A DNA stretch of 64,000 nt, from the NCBI GenBank assembly GCA_004194705.1, contig SADC01000209.1:1-64000 (forward strand), read 5' to 3'. The notes under the pieces are model-generated. The model saw only the letters and a list, made by a program, of their open reading frames with translations, ran no database searches and had not been told where the DNA came from. Below are positions 10,404-22,400 of the stretch, one piece after another. Source of the stretch: Ditylenchus dipsaci (lineage: Eukaryota > Nematoda > Chromadorea > Rhabditida > Anguinidae). Position 1 is the first letter of the stretch. The number at the start of each line of letters is the position of its first letter. A program made the position numbers and the translations under genes.

Positions 10404-10593
10404 AGGGCTGCGAACTCAAAATTTTGAAAAAAGTACATTTTACAAAAAAGTACAATTTGGTCATTTCTCGTCAAAAATGTCATTTTATCCAGTGCTTATT
10501 AAAAAAAAAAAGGTTTTGACGCAAAACATTAGAAATAAAAAAGATTTCGGGTCTTGAAAAAGTACAAACCTTTTTGAAAAGTACATTTAGATC
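10404..10593. repeat. Copy of GGCTGC-type short repeat
   Basis: It begins GCAGGGCTGCGAACTCAAAA and shares AAGTACAATTTGGTCATTT and CCAGTGCTTATT with the copy at 56519-56735. Confidence 0.5.
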
Positions 10594-10793
10594 CCCTGGA
10601 CCAGTAACTTCTAAAACTACATGGCATTTCAGGTTTTCTTATTGCAACCCAACTCCAAGCAAACAGAAACCAGTCTAGAACACAGGTTTTTTTGTTTTAG
10701 TTTTATTTTATTTTTAAAAAGCTCAAAAATTTTCAAATGAATACAGTCAGAAGCCCTGCTTCAGTAGAATCAAATAAAAATCAGACGATTTAG

Positions 10794-11451
10794 GTTGCTC
10801 AGCCTGAAAGCAAAGATCAAATAATTGAACGCCTGTACAGCCAAAATACAACCCAAAAAGATGAGATCAGACACTGGAAAAGTTGCAAAAAAAGAATGGG
10901 CTGGCAAATTTGAACAACAAGACAGCAAATACCATGGCCAACTGCATGTGCTAAGAAGTAAATTGGATTTACGGGACGATGAGATCATTCAACTGACCCT
11001 CACCAACAAGGATATCAAAGCTGAAATGCAGCGAAAAAACCGCAAGGAAATCGACCATCTCCGACTTCAGCATTCTAACCAAATCACCAGTTAGAGATGG
11101 AAAACCAAGAGCTCAAGACTCAGCTTCATCAAATTATGAGTGAGCTAAAGGTACTTACAGACGAACACAATCCAACTCAGCGACTGGAGGAGACCATCTA
11201 CAAAATGGGGTGTGAGTTAGAATCTTTGAGGAGCATTGAAGAATCTCTCCAAAGCAAACTAGAAAGCAAGGAAAGGATACTTAAAACAGCTAAAGATCGA
11301 TAATGAACTCAAAAAGATCGAAAAAGAGTTGATCGACAAAACTGCCCAGTCTAAGCAGTGTAAAGAAAAGTGTTTAAAAGCTGAACAAGAGGTTAGTCAT
11401 TGGAAGTCTAAGCACAAAATAGTAAAGGGGGAACAAACCAAAGTAGTGCAG
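10794..11451 (+). CDS. Coiled-coil protein exon, frame broken
   Basis: A long run of Glu/Lys/Gln/Leu-rich sequence with heptad-like spacing, read through three or four frames that join at single-base shifts near 10888 (run of A), near 11085 and near 11287 (AAAA). Segments include KDQIIERLYSQ, LRSKLDLRDDEIIQL, EMENQELKTQLHQIMSELK and LKKIEKELIDKTAQ. It starts after TTTAG at 10793 and runs into a dispersed repeat at about 11452. This is a structural coiled coil of unknown identity. The exon at 17152-17785 has the same strand and style and may belong to the same gene, with the MULE in the intervening intron. Confidence 0.6.
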
Positions 11452-11754
11452 GGGTCCAGAGAAATTCCTATGATTTTAAACTCCCATGAATTTTTTAAAG
11501 GACCATTGCCCTGCATGTATGTTCGAATTGGCGAAGGACAGCTTTTTTACTACGAAAAATTGACAAAATTAGAGCGGTCTTGCACGAATTTAAAATCACA
11601 AATTGCTGTGCTTTTCAAGTTTCATGGTCTTTTAAAAAAGGCATGGTCGTTTGAAATTCTGGGAATTTTTTCGGACCCGCCCTACACTTGTCATGGGATA
11701 TTTTGTAAAATTTTGGAAAAGTGGTTAAAGGACCATGGTTTTTGCGCGCAGCGA

Positions 11755-11888
11755 CATGTGCAAAATTTGAATTGGCGGGGACACTTCTCTTTCGTCTCAA
11801 ACTTTACTCTTTGGAGTAGTTCGCCATGACTCCAAAGAGTACAGTGCGAGACGAAAGAGAATAAACGCCAATTCAAATTTCGCACATG
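11755..11888. repeat. Foldback hairpin, CTCTTTCGTCTC family
   Basis: ACATGTGCAAAATTTGAATT and TTCTCTTTCGTCTC...ACTCTTTGGAGT are mirrored within 135 bp. A second copy is at about 48200-48345, where the same GCGCAAAAACCATGG flank recurs. Open frames across it come from the hairpin. Confidence 0.65.
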
Positions 11889-11896
11889 CCACTGCT

Positions 11897-12400
11897 TGCG
11901 AAAACTAGGCTTGGCAACGGGACGGGAATCCCATGGGAATCCCGCAATCCCGATCCCGAAAATTTTAAAAATCCCGATCCCGCATCCCGCCGGTCCAAAA
12001 GCCAAATCCCGAATCCCGATCCCGAAAATTTTGAAAATCCCAATCCCGAATCCCGCTGGAACCCATGATTAACTCAATCATGACAGGTACTTATTACATG
12101 AGTCATGTCCTCTGTGTTATGTGTAGTCTAAATTTTCAATCAGTTCAGTTCAAAAGCCGAACAACTAATTTTCCTAAACAAAGCTCTAGAATATGTTAAC
12201 TTTGCTTATTGATCGAAATTCTCCGTGTTGCAATTGTGTGTTAAAATAAATTCTTTGAAAACTCTAATCGAATAAATTCATTAGCGGAAAATCCCGATCG
12301 GGATCCTGACATTTTTGAGAATCCCGATCTCGAAATTTTTGAAAATCCCGATCCCGCATCCCGCCGGTCCAAAAGCCAAATTCCGAATCCCGATCCCGAG
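11897..12400. repeat. CCCGATCCCG minisatellite, two blocks
   Basis: Degenerate tandem units of AATCCCGATCCCG with interspersed AAAATTTTGAA occupy 11897-12060 and 12287-12400. The two blocks share CATCCCGCCGGTCCAAAAGC. A 225-bp AT-rich segment separates them. Confidence 0.7.
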
Positions 12401-12410
12401 GTATGATAAA

Positions 12411-12495
12411 GTGGCTTCCATGGCGCAGTGCGTAAGCGTTTGCGTTCTTTGGCCTAAAATGGTGTTGCAGGTTCTATCCCACGTGGTGACACGCT
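12411..12495 (+). repeat. tRNA-like module (A and B box), left
   Basis: CATGGCGCAGTGCGTAAGCG resembles a tRNA A box and GGTTCTATCC a B box, 60 bp apart. The cloverleaf is poor, so it is more likely a tRNA-derived SINE or remnant than a functional tRNA. Confidence 0.5.
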
Positions 12496-13012
12496 ATTAA
12501 TTTTGGCTTGTTTGACCACTTCTAGGGGTGATTTGGGTCGCTGATTCTAAATCTGGGGCGGTTATAATAATCGATTTACCCTTACCTTTCACCTTTACCT
12601 CTACCCGTTATAATAAAGAATTTTTACCTCTACCCGTACCTTTTACCCTTACCTCTACCAGTTATAATAAAAGCTAATAAAATAAAAGTTATAATAAAAG
12701 CTGGTGTCAAAAAGTCTTATCATTTCTAAAACTGGTCAAACAGGTGCGTAGACGTTTAGGGGATTTTGTGACAAATGTCACAAAATCCACTAAACGTCTT
12801 AACAGAACGCCAAGTTTGTACACATTCAAATTCATTCTGATTTCTCGCAAAACCGGTTTTCTGTGTTTGCTCTCCTAATTTTTCTCCCGAAGTCTCTTTT
12901 TGAGTCCTTCGATGGACTTTTACCAATTTATGAGGCTTTATGGTAATTTTAGAGAATAATATGAAAAAATGATAACATTCTACTGTTTGTTCCTTTACAT
13001 TGCTTTGTTAAG

Positions 13013-14567
13013 ATGAAGGACTTCAAGTGGACTAACACCGACGTGATTGAAAACCTACAGCGACTCAAGAGTGAGAAGGTTACCGTGGGAGATGTCGTCG
13101 AATTCCTAAAGCAGCAATACAACAAAACGTGTGCGCTGAGGACGATCTATCGTCACATGCCAAGAGAAAGAACCGCTGATACATACCTCAATGATGAAAT
13201 TATTGTGTAAGATTTTACTTTTTCCATAACCTGTCCTTTCTTACCTCTGCTTTAGGACTCTGCAAACTAAATTCTCGAATGAAATGCTGGCTGTTAAGGA
13301 AGGTTCTGATTATCGAGTGTACAAGAAGCACAAGGATGTCTTCGAATGCATCGATTGCTTAAAGTATTTTTGTCAAATTTTCGGGATAGGTTTCAACGCA
13401 ATTTTATGCAAACTTAGTGCGAAAACTCGTCCGACTCCAGTCCCTACTCTCAAACAGGTTGATGGCCATTACATGCTGAATAAGGGAATGCATGTTAAAG
13501 AATGTCGCCTCCATCCAAAAAACAAGCTTATGGCAAGAGACATCGACCGTGTGGTGCGAGAAGAAGCCGAGAAGAATCCGCTCATGAGGCCTCAGGAAGC
13601 TCATGAAAAAGGGCAGCAGCATGCTCTAAAGATGGCTAAGAATTCTGGGCAAACGGGAAAGGAGCCAGATTCCATTGCAGTTCTCTTTCCATCGTGGCAC
13701 AGCGTCCGCAATCAGTATTATCGCCGAAGAAAGATGGCCGCATCTAATGTGAGAAATCCTTTCATACCACCAAAGATGTATGACGACACTTACCGTGCTT
13801 TTGTGATGGAAAATAAGGAACGGTTTGTAATTTTTCGAATCACTACCTGTGATTACTGTTTTTTTTCTTATAGATGGCTTTCGTTGGCTGATGAGAAAAA
13901 TGGGATAGTAATGTTTGCCTCGGATGATGACTACAAGGCAGCTGCGCAGTGCATACTTTTGATGGCAGACGGGACTTTCGATTTGTGTCCGATTGGTTTT
14001 GCGCAGATTTTCATCATACATGGACTTGTAAGATTTTTCTCCTTTTCAGTTACTAATGTGTGCTAGTTTCTACTCTTAGTTCAAAGGAGAATGGATTGCA
14101 GTCATTACTTGTCTGATGGAGAATCGTTTGGAAGCTAGCTACAATGTCGTTTTTCAGCACTTGCAAGCGAAATGGGCTCAGCTGAAAATCAAGCCAGTTT
14201 TTGAGAAGTTCCACTGTGACTATGAAAAAGCAGAGATGGGCGTGGACGAATTGGATCTGCTCTATTGAGGATGTTGATGATTACATCAGAGATCATGCTA
14301 CTACGCCGAGTGAAATCTTTGCCGAGCAGAAGCACTGGGGTAGCACGCAGCAATTGATCCTGGCAGCACGCCTCTACAATCGCAATTTTATCGTCTTCCA
14401 GCCAGATGAAAGAATGAGGTTTTTGAAATTCTCTGCTGCTTATGAAAACGCAAGTTTTTCTTTGGTGTGTCTGATGAATGATGGCTATGAATGTTATTTT
14501 TCAGTTGAGAACTCCTTTGGCACCAGGTCCTACTTCTATCATACGCTATCAACGCAGTCACTTTGAT
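13013..14567 (+). pseudogene. MULE transposase remnant with FLYWCH-like and OTU-like parts
   Basis: Exons run from ATG 13013 to about 13207, then about 13257-13830, about 13873-14028 and about 14080-14567, with short introns (about 45-50 bp). The second exon carries a FLYWCH-type finger pattern (YRVYKKHKD, CxxC, then HxxxCxxH). The third and fourth hold the MULE core: FASDDDYKAAA, MADGTFDL (first catalytic Asp) and FHCDYEKAEMG (second Asp). The MULE frame stops at about 14269. A different frame continues with DYIRDHATTP, HWGSTQQLILAARLYNRNF and CYFSVENSF, which resembles the C-terminal half of an OTU cysteine protease, a partner seen in some MULEs. The third catalytic acid region is missing, so this is a deleted, inactive copy. 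The OTU resemblance is my reading by eye. Confidence 0.65.
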
Positions 14568-15282
14568 GTTGTGAGCCAAACAAAGAAAAAATGAGAGACC
14601 AGTACTTTAGATATATTTTTTGTCTAACCCATTGTTGAGAATTGTTATTTGTTTGAAGTTAAATAAAGTTCAGCGTGAATTTTGCTTTAGAGATTGTACC
14701 TTAGAGTGTTAAGGTTGTACCGTATTAATTATATTTTACGGTCCTTTTTTATAAATGGGCTCCCTCTAATACCGCTTTTTTAAGGACTCAAATTAAAAGA
14801 TTGGCAACTATTTTATGATTCTGTGGAGGGTGAAAAGTTCTCAGTCTGGTCCGTTCAACAGAGCTAAAACGGTATTTCGGTGGGCCGCATAGACTTCTAG
14901 CACATTTTAATTATCGATGTACATCAATCAAAATACAGAAATAATCATTGATTTTTGGCAGAGAATTGACTTTATCAACCGAAACCTAACTAGAGAACCC
15001 GATAATGAGTTAAAATAGATAACAGAATGTCAAATTCTCTTCATATTATTCTCATAAAATACCATAAAGCCTCTATAAATTTGTAAAAATTTATCAAAGG
15101 ACTCAAAAAGAGACTTCAGGAGAAAAATTAAGAGACCAAACATAGAAAGCCGGCTGTGAAAAAAATAAGAATGAATTTAAACGTGTACAAACTTGGCGTT
15201 CTGTTAAGACGTTTAGGGGATTTTGTGACATTTGTCACAAAATCCCCTAAACGCCCCTATGCCGGTCAAACAATCCAAAATG

Positions 15283-15372
15283 AATAGCCTGCCACCACGC
15301 AGGATCGAACCCGCAACACAATTTTGGGCCAACAAACGCAAACGCTTAGGCGCTGCGCCATGGAAGCTGAAG
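15283..15372 (-). repeat. tRNA-like module (A and B box), right
   Basis: On the minus strand CATGGCGCAGCGCCTAAGCG and GGGTTCGATCC are the A- and B-box-like parts. It is an inverted copy of the module at 12411-12495. Confidence 0.5.
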
Positions 15373-15399
15373 CCTTCATAAAAAATATTATTATTTTTC

Positions 15400-16150
15400 A
15401 TTACAACATAGCAAACTTCGTATTTTTTTCAATAAACTACAAAAATCACTGTTTTTGATATTTGTTTTAATGTATCAATTTTTTGTGCCTTTTCTGGCTG
15501 TGTATTCAGATTTTTATTTTTTACGCGAAAAAGTAGATTTTAAAGGCATTTGAAAATATGCGCAAAATTCAAGATTTTGAAACAGAGCCGATTTTGGCCG
15601 TTCGCAAGGGCAAACTTTGAAATTTTAAGGGCAGGCAGGTAGTAAAAAAATGGCTGTGATGCACAAAGTGATGCAATATGATGCACAAAGCGGTTTTGAT
15701 TTATACTTTCTCATCAATGAGGTAAACACACTTTTAGGCAAAATAAGTGAGTTAATAATTTGTCTTACATCTTATAGCTAAATCGGAATTTTGAAGAATT
15801 TATATGTCTACAACGAAAAAAGATTTAAGATTATTCAATGAGACTTTAAATTTTTTTTAATAAATGACAAGAAAGCAAAACAACAATACTTACAGCAGAA
15901 AGTGAAAGTGAGCACTGCAGACATGGCTAGCAACATAGATGCTTGTAGCCTCACTTGTAGCCCTCCTGAATACTTGCGAGAATGTGTAAGCCAATTCAGT
16001 ATAAATAAGTAAGTAAATTAAGGCCGGGAAATTAAGGTTGAAAAAAGTGCCGCATTGCAAACCGAGCTAAAGAAAATTTGTGCGAATACCAAAGCCACCA
16101 ATGCAAAGTTGCACAAAAGTTAGTTAACGGGTAAAACAGGCATGGTCGTC
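15400..16150. other. Non-genic stretch
   Basis: AT-rich sequence after the MULE. I see no open frame with domain character and no clear repeat boundaries. Confidence 0.4.
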
Positions 16151-16175
16151 GCCAATACCGTATTTCGGCTAAACT

Positions 16176-16874
16176 GCAGTATATGTCATAGCTCAGAAAT
16201 GGCCAGGAACATCTTTTCAAAGTTTTAGCACCTTAAACTTGTTTAAAACAGGTTTTTTAGGGCGCGGACGGATATTTCCGACGAAAAACTTTTCCGACCA
16301 GTTTTCACCATTATACCAACCCCATTGTACATATACAAGATAATTGTGCCACTCTTATCGTATCGGCACTTATGTACTTGTCCCCCAAGCTAATTTAACC
16401 GAAAAAGGGTACCTAAATGTGCTAAAAACCCCCAAAAGATGCAATTTGAACATAGTTTTGTTAACTGGGTCCTAACGCATAAAGAAACTCTGGTATGCAT
16501 ACATTTTCATGCATCCAGAGTCACTTTCGAGTGATTTGTGTCTAAGGTATGTTGGTGTGCGCATCTTAACTCCAAGCCCCCAAGCTTCCTACGCCCCGAA
16601 GGCGGCGCAGGGAGCTTGAGAGTTAGAGATGCGCGCACTCACTTACCTTAGACATAATTTCGAGATAGATTCTTGATTGAAAATGCAGATAGAGACTCTT
16701 TTTGCCTGGCTCCAGTGACCAAAGCGAAGTAGAATACTCTTATATAGGTTTAATTAGCTTGGGGGATATCGGAAATATCCGTCCGCGCCCTAAAAACGTG
16801 TTGTAAGCACGTTTCAGGTGCTAAAACTTTGAAAAAAGATGTTTCTGGCCATTTCTGAGCTATGACATATACTG
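16176..16874. mobile_element. Palindromic element with about 100-bp TIRs
   Basis: CAGTATATGTCATAGCTCAG at the left is inverted at the right end, and the similarity runs through TGGCC...AACATCTTTTCAAAGTTTTAGC to GGGCGCGGACGGATATTTCC. The core holds another GC hairpin module (16583-16622). It appears inserted in a CCGTATT-family copy, whose pieces flank it at about 16155 and 16885-17091. Confidence 0.65.
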
Positions 16875-16884
16875 AAGTCCTGCC

Positions 16885-17091
16885 CGTATTTCTTCTAATT
16901 TAGCGGCTCCCTCGACTTTGAGGACCTATATCTCAGCCTAGAGTAATTAGCTTCCACGACTATTACCGATTCCGCATTTCGGATTTTGGTTTTTACCTAA
17001 ATATCTTAAAAAACGACCTCAAATTTTTCCGATTTTCGAGCAACCAAAAAAAAATCAATTACCGGCTGTATAATTAAAAGAAATACGGTAG
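16885..17091. repeat. CCGTATT-family copy, right part
   Basis: CCGTATTTCTTCTAATTTAG, then CTATATCTCAGCC, and the inverted end AAAAGAAATACGGTA. Its left end was probably displaced by the insertion at 16176-16874. Confidence 0.6.
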
Positions 17092-17151
17092 GTGTTGTAT
17101 AAAAAAGGGCGAGTACCGGATAAATTCCAAAAAGATGATTCCACTTTTAAG

Positions 17152-17785
17152 ATCAAAGAGACAAGCGTAACAAAGAAAAAAAGTGGGTGGAAAAGCCAGT
17201 ACGCACAACCAAGTCCCAGTTGGACAAGTGTATGGCTGACTCGAAGATAGCTGAAGAAAAGCTACTTGAAGAGAAGCAGAAGAATGCCCGTTTGGGTATT
17301 AGTATGGGCCATTTGGAGCAAACATTAGGAGCTTCTCAACACAAGCAAGTACACACTGCACTAGTCAAGAGATCACGCAAAAGACCCCAGTCTGCCCGGC
17401 AGCAGAAACCAAGCAGCAAACTCAAGAGAAAACATTTAAAACCATTTTCAAACACTATAAGAGCAAGTTCAGAGCCGTTTAGTTTGGCAGCTGGCCGTCA
17501 GTTCGCATCTCGACCTTCTCCAATAGTATTAGGAGACGTGATCATGCTGTCTGATGATGATCAAGAACACAAAATTGCTGTATCGCCACCTGTTACTGCT
17601 CTCAACCAGGTAGTAGCGCTACTCTTGTCAACTAATAGACTTTTAAAGCAACTCAGTATAGATTGCTTGCCCATCCACCGTACAGGAGGATAGTAGAGCG
17701 GTGGAGGAACCGCTACCTCCTATGGTGTCCTCCAACGCCACTAGCCCAACCAAGAAAATATTAAAAGCTGATACGGTTGTTCAGG
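17152..17785 (+). CDS. Coiled-coil/Ser-Lys-rich protein exon
   Basis: It starts after TTTTAAG and ends at a good donor (CAGG|GTAAGC). The first part is helical and charged (KSQLDKCMADSKIAEEKLLE), then a basic stretch (KRSRKRPQSARQQK), then an acidic patch (MLSDDDQEH). After about 17660 the coding frame shifts by one base to continue EDSRAVEEPLPPMVSSNATS...KKILKADTVVQ up to the donor. No family is recognised. Strand and composition match the exon at 10794-11451. Confidence 0.6.
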
Positions 17786-18430
17786 GTAAGCATGTGCTTA
17801 TTCTGGGTAGCTTAATAATTATGATACAGTTTGACACTTTTACTTATTAAAAATTTTATTCAGCGTTTTATAACTTTTCGCAAATCATGTTTAAACGTCT
17901 CCTAAGTAATTGTTATACACTAAAAAACGATAAAACGTTGTTTTCTGATTCTTTCTCACAAAAATCAAGTTTTTAAAGAAAAAAATTGTTGACTAAAATT
18001 TGACTTTTTGCATTGAGGGATCAAGGCTTATCAATGTTTTGGTCAAAAATTTTAAAAAGTTAGTAAAATGCAGAAAACACAAAACAATAATTTTATAGTT
18101 TTCAGTATAAATGCAGGAAAAGATTTAACATGATTATAAATAAAATTATAAAATTCACCCTCCAGGCAGTATTTCTGGGCCAAAGAAACTTAAATAGAAA
18201 AATTGACGCTACTGTCATATAACTCCCCTTTCCAAAAGCTAGTGCCGTTCAAATCCTCCTCCCCCAATTATTTTTTATGGGTACCTCAAACCGGCATTTT
18301 TGAAGATTTTTTTCAAAGTTGATATTCGTAGTGGGCAAGCACTGAGCCTAAACCTTAGCTTAAGCGCACTGGCCTTAGCCCCCGTATAGCATAAGGGGGT
18401 GATATTATAATAACATAACACTAGTGCCCC
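17786..18430. other. Repeat-derived stretch
   Basis: It contains a copy of the TTTAAACGTCTCCTAAGTAA end seen at about 8083, an AAAATTTGACTTTTTGCATT segment shared with 9330 and 35570, and a lone GACGCTACTGTCATATA end at about 18206. No gene was seen. Confidence 0.4.
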
Positions 18431-18434
18431 AAAC

Positions 18435-18701
18435 TACCGTATTTACTGTATTAACTCCCCACCCTCTAATAACTCTCCACCCTCTAATAAGTCCCCACCC
18501 TACGGACCTTATATCTCAGCCTCGAGCGAACATTTCGCAAATCTGTTTTTTGCGTTTTTTTAGTTGCCGCGAGTTTACCTGATTCCACTTTTTAAATTTT
18601 GGTTGAGCACACAAAAATATCAAAATCGAAATATTTTTTTTCCGATTTCTTAAGGGTTGAAAAATAACTCCCCATGGGGACTTAATACAGTAAATACGGT
18701 A
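18435..18701. mobile_element. CCGTATT-family MITE
   Basis: The left end CCGTATTTACTGTATTAACT and right end TTAATACAGTAAATACGG are inverted. TATATCTCAGCC and TGAAAAATAACTCCCC occur inside. TA is present at both borders. Confidence 0.7.
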
Positions 18702-18791
18702 AATGTTAAAATGACATAAAATTGGAAATAAATTATTTTTTATGTATTTGGTCGCTATCGACCAAGAAAAATAGGAGAAAATAATGCAGTA

Positions 18792-18943
18792 CAGTCAAAC
18801 CTCGATAGTCCGCCACCCCATGGGACCGATCGAGGGTGGCTGTTTAGCGGAGGTAAACTTTGTTGAGTTTCTTTGACGGCCAACCAAATCGGGCTTATCG
18901 AGGGTGGCGGTTTAGCGGGTCGCGGATTATCGAGGTTTGACTG
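18792..18943. mobile_element. pogo/Tigger-type MITE
   Basis: The ends are CAGTCAAACCTCGATAGTCC and the inverse (ATCGAGGTTTGACTG), flanked by TA on both sides. The internal GATCGAGGGTGGC motif is repeated. It lies directly beside the gypsy LTR. Confidence 0.7.
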
Positions 18944-18950
18944 TAGTTTA

Positions 18951-19173
18951 TGTTGTAATGGGAAATGAATGTATATGATATGGGACCTAATGAGATGGAA
19001 CAAGCGCTTATGTGGTTCTCAATAACTAATAGCACACAATAATAACAGAGAACGATTTATAGCACAACACGACAATTACACGACCAAACAATAACTGATG
19101 AATAAGGGAACTCTATGCAGTCACATAGAATTCCATACGAGACAAAAGAGTATTCAAATTAATCCTCACAACA
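18951..19173 (-). repeat. 3' LTR of gypsy element
   Basis: A 223-bp copy, identical to 23774-23996 except at four positions. It is the 3' LTR in the element's own (minus) orientation. Confidence 0.9.
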
Positions 19174-19184
19174 TCTCCCTCGCT
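19174..19184 (-). promoter_or_regulatory. Polypurine tract of gypsy element
   Basis: On the minus strand GCGAGGGAGA directly precedes the 3' LTR. This is the expected second-strand primer site. Confidence 0.65.
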
Positions 19185-19436
19185 TAATTTTAACCATAGA
19201 ATTTTAAGATGACCGCAGTAATGAAAGCACAGAGGAAAGAGACAAGAACACCAATACATAGATACACAACAAGACATTTATTTTACTACATGGACTTAAT
19301 GGGACCGTTCGCCGTAGTTACTAGGAAACCGGAGACTACATCCCGCGAAGACATAGCTCCTATGCAATAGATACATGCACAGCCAGTATCAAACAAATGA
19401 GGTGAAGAAATAAAATGGTGTCTTGCTCTTCTCCCC

Positions 19437-22400
19437 CTATGTCAAATTAACCCTCGACCTAGTCCACTGCTTGGTCCTAGGGTCATGAATTAATCTAATG
19501 GGAGGTTGTCTAAATCGAGAGGATTGTCTGAGCGGGGTGGGAGAGTGCTGTGGAGAAACAATTTGAAGACTACCGGGATTTTGACGACTCTTTGGAGAAG
19601 AATTCTGAGGAGCGCCATTTCCACATGCATTTCCACGAGCACCAAGAGCAGGCTGGCCATCATCAAAGAGAGGATCATCCAGGGCAAAGCGCTTCTTCAG
19701 CTGGTTCACGTGGATCCTGTGACACGAACCTGAATTTGACAAAACCTCGTATACAACATTATTAATCCTTTTAGAGATTTCGCCAGGAGTCCATTGACGT
19801 TGATTGCCATACTGGAAGTAGACCTTGTCTGAAACCTGAAATTCCCTATACCGCGCGTTATGGTGACTATCAAAAGTCCGCTTCATGTTGGAAATATAAT
19901 GATCTGGAGAAGCTCTAGGTTTGAAATATCCTAGATCAGGCTTCACTAGAGAGATATCGGTACGAATTTTTCTACCCAAAAATAATTCTGCGGGTGTTTT
20001 GTTTTGTATCGATGGATTTGGAGTAGCACGATAGGTTCGTAGATACTCAACAACAGAAGTTCGTAAGTCTGATGAATTCTGAATCTTAGATACAGTTCTC
20101 TTGAAAGTATCTACGAATCTCTCGGCTTGACCATTACTCTGAGGATGGTATGGTGGAGAGAACAGATGTTGAATCCCCTTATTTTTACAGAATTCAGCAA
20201 AAGAATGAGAAGTGAACTGTGGACCATTATCCGAAACAAGAGTTTTAGGATATCCGTATTTAGCAAAAAGACCTTCTAGAGCTCGCATTAGAGAATTTGA
20301 AGAAGTATTAGACATTCTAATGACTTCGGGCCACTTTGACATTGAATCAACGATACACAAAAAGTTTTCTCCATAGAAAGGTCCGGCAAAATCAATATGA
20401 ACTCTGACCCACGGTTCATCCGTCTTAGGCCATGGCTGAAGTGGATGTTTATTTGGAGATTTTGAATATAAAACACAATCAGCACACGTTCGAACGACAT
20501 TCTCAATATCGGAGTCCATACCGGGCCAGAACACATAACTACGAGCTAGAAGTTTCATACGGGATATTCCGGGGTGACCTAAGTGCAATGTTTTCAGAAT
20601 CCTAGCACGCAAAGCTAGTGGAATGACAACTCTATTGTCAAATAAAAGACATCCATTGATAATATATAGCGACGCCCTTTTTGTATAGTATGATGAAATA
20701 GGCCCCTGAGGAGCTGTTTTGGGCCAACCATGTCGCATAAATTTAATCACCTCCTGAAGAATTTCGTCTGAATTGATAGAATCAGCAATTTCATTGCTAG
20801 TAACAGGAATCGTTTCTAATTGATGTATAAGAATTTGTTCGACCTCAGCGTCGAATTGGATTTGAGCAATGACGAACTCATCGTCGTCACGTGGATAATT
20901 AGCAACTAAACGGGAAAGGGAATCGACCTGTCCAAAGTCAGCAGTATTGATGTATTGAATATCGAAATTATAGGCACTCAGGATTAAAGCCCATCTTTGA
21001 AGTCGACTAGCAGCATAAACAGGTATGCCCTTTTTAGACCCAAAGATAGCTAGTAATGGTTTATGGTCCGTCTGAAGAATGAATTTACGGCCAAAGATGA
21101 ATTTATGGAATTTCTTTACTGCGAAGATTAACCCTAACCCTTCTTTCTCAATCTGACTGTAATTTTGCTGAGATGAATTTAATGATCGTGAAGCATGTTC
21201 AACGACTTTTATGGATCCGTCAGGGAATTTATGAGAAAGAGTTGCTCCGATGCCATCCTTTGATGCATCTGCTGAGACAATGATAGGTAATTTGGGATCG
21301 TAATGGACTAACAAAAGATCGGAACAAATGATGTCCTTAGCCCTATCGAAAGCCTTTTGACAATCATTTGACCACTCGAAGGAGATATCTTTTTGAAGTA
21401 ATCTATCTAATGGAGTCCGTAAATGTCGCATCTCCTTAATGTATTTGCCATAGAAATTTAATGCCCCAAGGAATGATCTAACTTGCGACACATTTTGAGG
21501 ACTAGGCATGTTTTTAATTGCAATGGATCTTTTTGGATCTGGCTTGATTCCAGTAGAATCAACAATTTGACCTAAGTAATTAACTTGCTCGACGCCAAAT
21601 TTGCATTTGTCCAATTTTAGATGAAATCCAAATGATTGAATTCGTTGAAGAACAGCGAAAACGTCTTTGTAATGTATATCCCTTGAAGGAGAAGCTATAA
21701 TCACATCATCTAAGTAGGCAAAAGCAAATTTGAAGTCTACAAGCATTTGGTCCATAACTTTCTGAAAGATTGAGGGTGCGGATTTGACGCCGAAAGGAAG
21801 CCTCTCATATTGGAAAATGCCTCTGTGCGTATTAATTCCACACAACTTTTTAGATTCCTCGTCTAACTCTATCTGGAAATAGGCATCAGACAGGTCAAGA
21901 CACGTGAATATTTTAGATCCATTAAGCTTGCACAAAATTTCATCTGGGATCGGCAATGGGTGTTTGTTCAGTTCGAGCGCATTATTTAAACCTGTCGAGA
22001 AATCGGCACAAACTCTAGTTTTACCATCCTTTTTCTTGACTGCCACAATAGGAGCTGCCCACTCAGAAAAATCAACTGGGCGAATCACCCCTAATTGCTG
22101 AAGTCTATCTAATTCTGAATCGATATCGGCCTGTACTCCCATAGGGACAGGACGTTTTGGAATAAAGCTAGGTTTCGCGCCAGGTTTAACATAGAGATGC
22201 GCCTTGACCTTTGAACAGTGACCGAGAATGTTTTCTTGAAAAAGATTTGGAAAATGTTGCACTAACTGGCTTTTCTCAAAAGACAAAGGAGTTTTCGATG
22301 TAGAAATATTATTGATCTGAGAAAGAAGCGAAGGGATAGAGCAAACTGAGGACAGTCGACTAACCAAGTCTAGTGCTAATAACCAGGGACGGCCAATAAG

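Larger units (their letters stand above)
12404..15380 (+). mobile_element. MULE DNA transposon with long terminal inverted repeats
   Basis: Left sequence 12740-12975 and right sequence 15005-15265 are inverted copies. Both contain the internal hairpin GGATTTTGTGACAAATGTCA and the segment ACAGAACGCCAAGTTTGTAC. Outside them, tRNA-like modules (12411-12495 and 15283-15372) are also inverted to one another, so the repeat probably extends to about 12404 and 15380. The left arm is interrupted by about 215 bp at 12517-12735 that is rich in TTACCTCTACC. The transposase remnant is inside. No 9-bp duplication could be fixed. Confidence 0.7.

Noticed and set aside
11329..11829. A 166-residue protein
   Set aside because: Only the first 40 or so codons belong to the coiled-coil exon. 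The rest reads through a dispersed repeat and hairpin.
19506..19765. Plus-strand frames inside the gypsy element
   Set aside because: Shadows of the minus-strand Gag-Pol frame.
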